NCBI GenBank assembly: GCA_003952965.2
Contig: CM025852.1
Location: forward strand, 19,479,279-19,543,278
Direction of reading: 5' to 3'
DNA from: Morella rubra
Lineage: Eukaryota > Streptophyta > Magnoliopsida > Fagales > Myricaceae
Length of the DNA stretch: 64,000 nt
Shown here: in pieces, positions 58,101 through 64,000 of the stretch
Layout: each line of letters begins with the position of its first letter
Numbering within the stretch: position 1 is the stretch's first letter
Translations under genes and position numbers: made by a program
The notes under the pieces: generated by a model
The model's database searches: none
What the model was told of the DNA's origin: nothing
Seen by the model: only the letters and a program-made list of their open reading frames with translations

Positions 58101-59789
58101 ATTAAATGTCTTCAAATCTCCTTTTAATCTTAATAAATTTCCAACCTAAATCATTACTTAGATTTTCCTAATTAAAGTGCAATTATCCCAACTTAATATT
58201 TTGTGTGATTTCACCTCTTTCGTTCAAGCTTCTAAACCGATTTTCGATCTTCTAATTTTAACGACTTTTCTTTAAACAAGTCTTCCACTAAGCAAATTTG
58301 AGGGCAATGAGCGATTCTAAGATATATCGTGCAGTAATCCCCGAATTGTGTGCATGTGATTCCTATACGCGAGCCGATCAGGTAAGTACTAGCACAGGGC
58401 GTGACACACTACTCTTATTTCTTAAATTTTAAACGTACCAAAAAATTTCTTAGAATGGAAGATTTGTCTTTAACTTCTTTTAAAGAAAGAAAAATACAAC
58501 TTGTGCATTCACACATAATTGAAGCCATGACCATCACCATCCACTCCTCAATTACATGTGGTTTAGATGGATCACCATTAGCAACACTATATATTTTAGA
58601 AGTTCATCACAAGGAGAAATTAGTGGGACCATTCATACACAGAATCAGTATAGGTCATATCACAAAGTGAAAAACGAAAAAACCAAAGTTTACCTCCCTC
58701 ATCAAAGGCAGTGGAACAAAAGCTTAAACCACATTACTACCAGAATCTCAACCAAATCAGATGCATCTCATACAATCAATAACAGACATTACTACTTTAC
58801 CTCAATCATTACATGCAGTGAACACAAACAGCCAAAGCCTCAAGACAATTTCATCAATGTTCAATTGCTTGAGAACCCGAAAGGCGAACCACATTATATT
58901 CAGTATTCCATTTTCCTTAATTAGACAGAGTAAATCAACAAGGACCCAACTCCAAAATATGCAAAAAGATCTACAGAACTCTATCAGAAATCCCATAACA
59001 CCTTCAAGAACATACAAAGCTCCGCCTTTTTAAACTTCCACGTTTCTCTCAATCCAAACAGAGAGAAACCACTTATAAAGAGAACACCCTACCCAGGAAA
59101 CAAAAGATATGATGTATAATTTTTCCTTCCTCTTCCACAACTTCCTAGAAAACAAAAGACACTAAAAACAAACACAGAGCCCATACAATTAGACAGAGTA
59201 AACACTAACCAACTGGTGGGGCCCAAACAAAAGGAAAATGACGCACATAATAGCTTGCCCTGCCTTCAATAATGCCCCAATAGAACTCTTTTGGCCCACA
59301 ACAATTCGTTTTTTATTTTTCGCATAACCCAAAGCATTTTCCTGGATGAAGACTCCCCAACAACAGAATTACTTGTCCAGCCATGTTCACGTAATTCAAA
59401 AAACAACAAAAAAACAATGTACAATATCTTCCTTCATGAACCTCAGATTTTCAAGGAACCAAACAGAATATAGAGGAAAAAATAAAAAAGAAGACTTTAA
59501 CGCAAAGGTTACACACGGAGATACCTTGATCGTTGCGCGCGGTGAAGACGATGGTGCCGGTCTCGTCCCCAATGACGCACTCGGCGATTCGGCTCTGGCG
59601 AAGGTGCTGGGAGACCGACCTGCCCTTCGCCAATACGGTGTTGGAGCTGATAACCTTGACGGTGAGGGTGTGGCCAGTCGTGCCGGGCTTCAACTGGTCG
59701 ACCTTCTTGAATTCAGGTTTCCTGAGCGCCGGCTTGGCATCGCTTTGCTCCGACTGTGGTGGTGGTGGTGGTGGTGCAGTTGTCGCCAT
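55162..59789 (-). CDS. OB-fold nucleic-acid-binding protein (At4g28440-like)
   Basis: Two exons, 59789-59525 and 55352-55162, separated by a 4.17-kb GT-AG intron, give 151 residues. The N-terminus has a Pro run, then KKVDQLKPGTTGHTLTVKV and AECVIGDETGTIVFTARNDQ. Exon 2 begins VDLMQPGTTVILRNAKID and continues MFKGSMRLAVDKWGRVE. This is the single OB-fold seen in plant proteins such as At4g28440, related to the SOSS-B/hSSB type, which bind single-stranded nucleic acid. The precise plant role is poorly defined. The intron is unusually long because it hosts a foldback element and other repeats. The ATG sits in a GC-rich context, directly upstream of a GTG/GGT repeat encoding the Pro run. No frame damage is seen. 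Confidence 0.9.
57595..57804 (+). CDS. Small Pro-rich open frame in the foldback loop
   Basis: 69 codons starting in the left arm and ending in the loop. The product has a Pro-rich middle and an acidic end and no recognised domain. It could be the end of a retrotransposon protein trapped in the loop. Confidence 0.2.
   Translation: MGPCFQVLVEHEPHWFVKDFPTPGIISLGWMGAPPEPTISFPFPPAPPVEDPPSTPIDGIIDLSSNTED
57855..57937 (+). repeat. Short tandem repeat in the foldback loop
   Basis: Two copies of a unit containing tttgtcaacagtgtt and aactg...tttgtcc, at about 57855 and 57916, period close to 60 bp. Confidence 0.7.
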
Positions 59790-62700
59790 AGCCCTAACCT
59801 AACCCTAATTCACGAGAACAACCAAGTTGGAAAAGGAATTTTCTTGTGCGTGCAAAGAGCGTGCCTTTTGCCTGTCCCCGTCCCTCTCTTTCAGTCTCTC
59901 TCTTGAGCTGTTTATTGGTAGATTCATTAAACGTTCCGACGCTTCGTGTGCAATGCGCGTAATTACCGGAGTATATCTCCAGTTGCCCCTTGGCCTGCCT
60001 CCTTCGTTAGTTGCGTTTGTTTGTTCTCTTCTCCTTTTCTTTTCTTTTTTCTTTTTTTCTTCTGATCTCTATTATTTTCACCTTTTTTCTCAGCTTACAG
60101 AACGAGAACGTCAATTTTTTATTAATTATCTTTCTGGGAGAACAAGTACGTAGATTTGCTGCAAGCACGTCGTGCTCTAAAAAGGAGAAATACTAAACAC
60201 GTGTTGTTTTTGTATTGACTTGTTACGACGAATTTCTCCTTTATCAAGTCGCCAAACTCTCCCGCAAAGTGTAAACTCCTTTCTGTAACGCAAGGTTAGG
60301 TTAAATTAAGATTTATTATAATTTTTGAAAATATTGTAAAAATTGAAATTAGAATACTAAAATCAAAACTCTACTGTTACGAGAATGCTAATTTAAAAAA
60401 TAGAAATTTGGTCTTAAATAAAACGAGCCCATTAGTATTTAGGGAAAAATAAAAACAAAGGGACTTTTGCAAAGTCAAATTTTGTGAAAAATTTTAGAAC
60501 TTTTAGATGCAAACATAAATCTTTTCACAAAATTTTTTAACTTTTTCGATTTGAACACCAATAGGAGGTCCACATCAATATTATTTCTCTTCTTATTTTA
60601 ATTTTAAAATTTTAAAATAAATAATAATCATAATAACTTAAAAATCCTCACTATTATCTCACAAAATTCAATAAAATTCGCATCTCCTTAATTTTTACAA
60701 TATTCTTTTAAATATTTAAAAAAATTTTAAAGTTTGCCAACGTATTCTTTCAATATTTCAAAATAAAGGAAGCTTGTAGCAGGACGAAAGTAGATATATA
60801 TGCATGCTTTCTAAAAGAAAAAAAAAATGAAGAAACCTTGTGAATAATATGCTCCGCTCCTCACGTGTTACATGCAAGAATATTCTCTTGTTTATTTTCC
60901 TTAGTCATTTCTTCTTTCTCTTTCTCATTTTTTTGGACACCATTACCAAACAACGAGATATATGCCGCATGCTTTATTCAGGTGGCTAAAAAGTCACGGT
61001 CGAGAATGTCCTGCTCGCATGTGCTCCACTAGAAAAAGATATCTCTATTCTCTAGACTCTAGATGCTCACTAAACATGCAAGGGGCCACACCGACAGGTG
61101 CTTTCTCAACGGTCTGAAAGTTGAGCAATTTAAAGAAATTCCCATTACAGATGAATTTGTTCTTCGTCTAAAAACTCTCACCCGTCACCTCCTCCTGCAG
61201 ATTTCCCTTCCCATAGGCTATAAGATACTATAAATCCCCATGACAGATGAGTTTGTATGGCGGAGCCAACATGAGACTGCAAATGGGAAGTGAAGCTTTG
61301 GCCAGATCTGCTTTGCCCTAATTGGTACAGGTATATAGCGCCTACTTGTAGAAGAAATGGAAGTGATGGATGCTTGGAAACTTTTTGAAAATAAGCAAAT
61401 GGGCATCCGCATCTTTGGAATGGGAGATTTTGGGAAAGACTTTCATTGTTCTCGTGGATGCGAAATAGAGCTGGGAGTTGTTCTGCAACGTTAAAAGTTC
61501 TATTGTTTTTCACTTCATCTATAGTATGAGAGTAAGATTACATTATTCTTATCTTCCTTATTAATGTATCAGAATCCATTGAGTTGGAAGCAATTCTTCG
61601 ATTTGAGATATAGAGTTGAGCATATGCCCTCAAACACTCCCGTTGGTATATTATAAAAAAAAGCTCCCTTTACGGATATATCTAGATGTATCCGATCAAG
61701 AGTCAAGTTGTAAATATACACTTGGCTTTAATCTTACCAAGTTCACTAGGTTCTTTAAACAACCTATTCTATCCATGTCTTTACTTCCTATTTCCTCGTA
61801 CGTTTCCTTCCTTGTTGACTCCATAAGTGGGTGGCAAAAGAAGCCAGCCAGCCTCCATGCATGCCTGCCAACCTGTGAATACAACTGATAAGAAACGAGA
61901 ATCTTTGATAGTTTGTATTATGTTACATGATATATCCATCATAATTTATTGTACACGGGGTGCTAATTGTATGAAGTGCTTCTCTAGATCAATCTTACGG
62001 ATTTGAGTGAAATAGCGAACAAGAAAACAGAGCACAACTGAGCTACTTTTTGTCTATTATTGTTAGAACAGGACACCAAATGATCCTCCAGTATGGCACA
62101 GAATATATACCAATATTTATGACTCACTTCATACCTGGTCCATATATGTACCTCATACGCACGGCCAACCTTATATATGTTGTATATGATTAAACTATCC
62201 GGGACCTTTGTCAATCAGAGCTATCCTATACTCGGAACATCACCAGAAACTTACAGAGTATATTCACTTACCAGATGAATGATAATCTAATTTCGTACGT
62301 TCAATTAACCAAAGGTTTATGTATTCGTGTGAGCTTAATCTTCACTTTTATCTATATTAGAAAAACAAACCTGCTGAATTTGATGATTTAGTTGAAAAAA
62401 AAAAAAAAAAGAGCAGCAAGAAGCACTTCAATCTATTAGTTGGGAAACTATCATAGGACATATACCAACTGCATTAACATACAATAGTTGCAGTTAAGTT
62501 TAGTATGGTTTACATCAATAGAACCAATTGTATACACATCATGTGTTATCTTGAACTCCCAAATATTTATGACTTAGAAACCCTGACTGAGTTTATTTGA
62601 CAAGAGAGGAAGATAAACAAAATCATGGGGACTAATTTTTCTGCTCCCCAATCAAAGAGGTCTAAATTAGGAAAGAGAGATGTGCCCACAATGTGATTAC

Positions 62701-63903
62701 ATGCAAGGGACTCTATATCTCACATTCAACTGGTCTAAATGGCCCCCCAAATACCGACTGTCCAGATTCATATCCCAAGTAAAAATCATAAATGCAATGT
62801 GACAGTTAGAAGCTGAAAACCAATATGTGGTGTTCAATCAAGAAGCATACTATTGGGAACCAGAACCATACGAACTGGGCGTGCTAGAAGACAAAATTAC
62901 TGGAGATATCACTTCCCTGTTGTTCACACCACAACAATATTACGGAATCAGCTCAGCACTATGTAAAGAAAGCAGTTATGAAATACTTGCAACAGTTCAG
63001 TAGCAAACAATCCTTTACCAAGGAGTGAGCCGCATACATAGCAGAAAATTAGTAAATTGGATGCAACAAACTGCCAGGTAGAAGGTGTGAGGAAATGGCA
63101 CAGGTGGTTTGTAGGATCTCACAAGGATGTTTCTTAAAGCTCAAAAAACATACCTTCCATAAGGAACATGATTCAGAACCTATCGAGAAACAGACATTCT
63201 TAAACATTCTTTAGCAAGCAAGCAACAGAGAGAACTTTTTCTTGTGTAGAAGTGTTTTAGTCAATCCATTGTAGTTTAACAATTTGTTTGACACTGGATT
63301 TGATTCGGAGGTCTCTATTCATGGACACTTTTGCTCCCATGATAATGCCTTCCCATTGTCCTTTCCAGGGAGGCAAATATGGCATGTTTCCGACTCTTCC
63401 CATTTGGTCTTTTAACAGTTTTTGCTTCCTGTTAAGCACACAACTAGTGGATGTTTCAAGGTGCTTCTTTCGCATGACCAAACAAAATTTTCAGTCTGAG
63501 GACCAATCCAACTCAATTTTAGGTTAAATGCCACAGAAACTGGCTATCCTTGTTGATTAAACGGAATAATGCAGATGCATAACTCAGTAGACGTTGTTCC
63601 GATAAATTGCTTTATCACATTGAAGAATAAGAGGTGCGTCATGCTACAGTGTTTTCAAAACGCAACAAAGAAAGGCAATGCGATTACTCCATCTTTTGGC
63701 TACCAATATAGATGTCTGATATATAAGTTCGTTGGATGTGACCAAGCTCTATGGTGTTTTATTCTCTTATTCACTTATTCATATATACCAAACATAAGAG
63801 GGAAAAAAAAAAAGAAAATACAGATGATGAGAAATGCCTTTGCTCAAACAAGCAACAACATTCATGAGCATGAGGCATATAAAAGCAAACCACTGTTTAT
63901 ATA
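59790..63903. other. Intergenic DNA, no gene supported
   Basis: This begins with the OB-fold promoter, followed by very AT-rich DNA (60.3-60.8 kb) and unrecognised sequence. Open frames at 61178-61513 (-), 61616-61888 (+) and 63257-63527 (both strands) show no domain. Confidence 0.45.
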
Positions 63904-63999
63904 CTACAGTTTGACGGCACATAGGGAACAGGTATCCTCTGCATTTCTGGGCCTGCTACCATATCCTCCCAAAGCAGATCGGAGAGTGCCATTGTTAAT
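63904..63999 (-). CDS. Possible C-terminal end of a gene beyond the window
   Basis: The minus strand is open from the window edge to a stop at 63904, encoding 31 residues ending DTCSLCAVKL. The composition is plausible for a protein end, but 31 open codons can occur by chance. No family is recognised. Confidence 0.2.
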   Translation of the reverse strand: MNNGTLRSALGGYGSRPRNAEDTCSLCAVKL

Positions 64000-64000
64000 T

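Larger units (their letters stand above)
57124..58407. mobile_element. Foldback element: two arms of about 480 bp in inverted orientation
   Basis: The left arm 57124-57613 and right arm 57934-58407 are inverted copies along their whole length, about 90% similar by eye, separated by about 320 bp. Outer ends read gtgacacccc... and, inverted, gtgtcacgccc.... The short flanks (actat / actac) may be a target duplication. The arms resemble LTR-type sequence more than a TIR with transposase. The loop has a small open frame and two copies of a roughly 60-bp repeat. The whole element lies in the OB-fold gene intron. Confidence 0.85.

Noticed and set aside
59346-59906. Plus-strand frame of 186 codons
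   Set aside because: It mostly overlaps the antisense of OB-fold exon 1, which is clearly coding on the minus strand.

Overview
This window is nuclear DNA from a flowering plant, most likely a core eudicot. The genes have GT-AG introns, the intergenic DNA is AT-rich and full of retroelement and MITE debris, and every recognisable gene is a plant family. Three neighbouring minus-strand genes (an ePHD/AAA+ ATPase like At3g15120, a DEDDh exonuclease like At3g15140 and the SUMO ligase HPY2/MMS21 like At3g15150) match, from memory, the order of Arabidopsis At3g15120-At3g15150. I could not assign a species.

Layout: 0-2.9 kb holds no gene I can support. 2.9-3.7 kb (+) is a two-exon DUF599 membrane protein. 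4.1-4.3 kb is a Mutator-type MITE. 4.9-5.5 kb (+) is a broken raffinose/stachyose synthase fragment. 5.9-9.0 kb (-) is a four-exon plastid-type DUF3082 membrane protein with a 26-nt microexon. 10.0-11.5 kb (-) is a DUF1685 gene. 13.2-13.7 kb (-) is a LINE RNase H remnant. 14.7-23.8 kb (-) is the 1,888-residue ePHD/AAA+ protein. 26.1-31.1 kb (-) is the exonuclease, whose exons 2-6 are intact while exon 1 is problematic. 31.85-36.24 kb (-) is HPY2/MMS21. 38.0-38.5 kb (-) is a class I HD-Zip factor. 39.8-42.2 kb is nested LTR-retrotransposon debris. 44.4-45.1 kb (-) is a TAXIMIN-like small secreted or membrane peptide gene whose second exon is out of frame.

46.0-52.3 kb is a long-TIR transposon carrying a captured sucrase/ferredoxin-like gene fragment. 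It was later split by a 5-kb Copia retrotransposon with intact LTRs, primer-binding site and a perfect 5-bp target duplication. 53.3-53.8 kb (+) is a pectin methylesterase/invertase inhibitor. 55.2-59.8 kb (-) is a two-exon OB-fold protein whose 4.2-kb intron holds a foldback element with arms of about 480 bp. 59.8-64 kb has no gene I can support, apart from a possible terminal exon at the edge.

The host genes are unrelated housekeeping, regulatory and cell-wall genes and do not form a pathway. The notable biology is structural: gene-fragment capture by a TIR element, nested insertions, a long intronic hairpin, a microexon, and three genes caught in or near decay. I see no sign of a new multi-gene system. 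All exon boundaries come from reading splice motifs and reading frame only.
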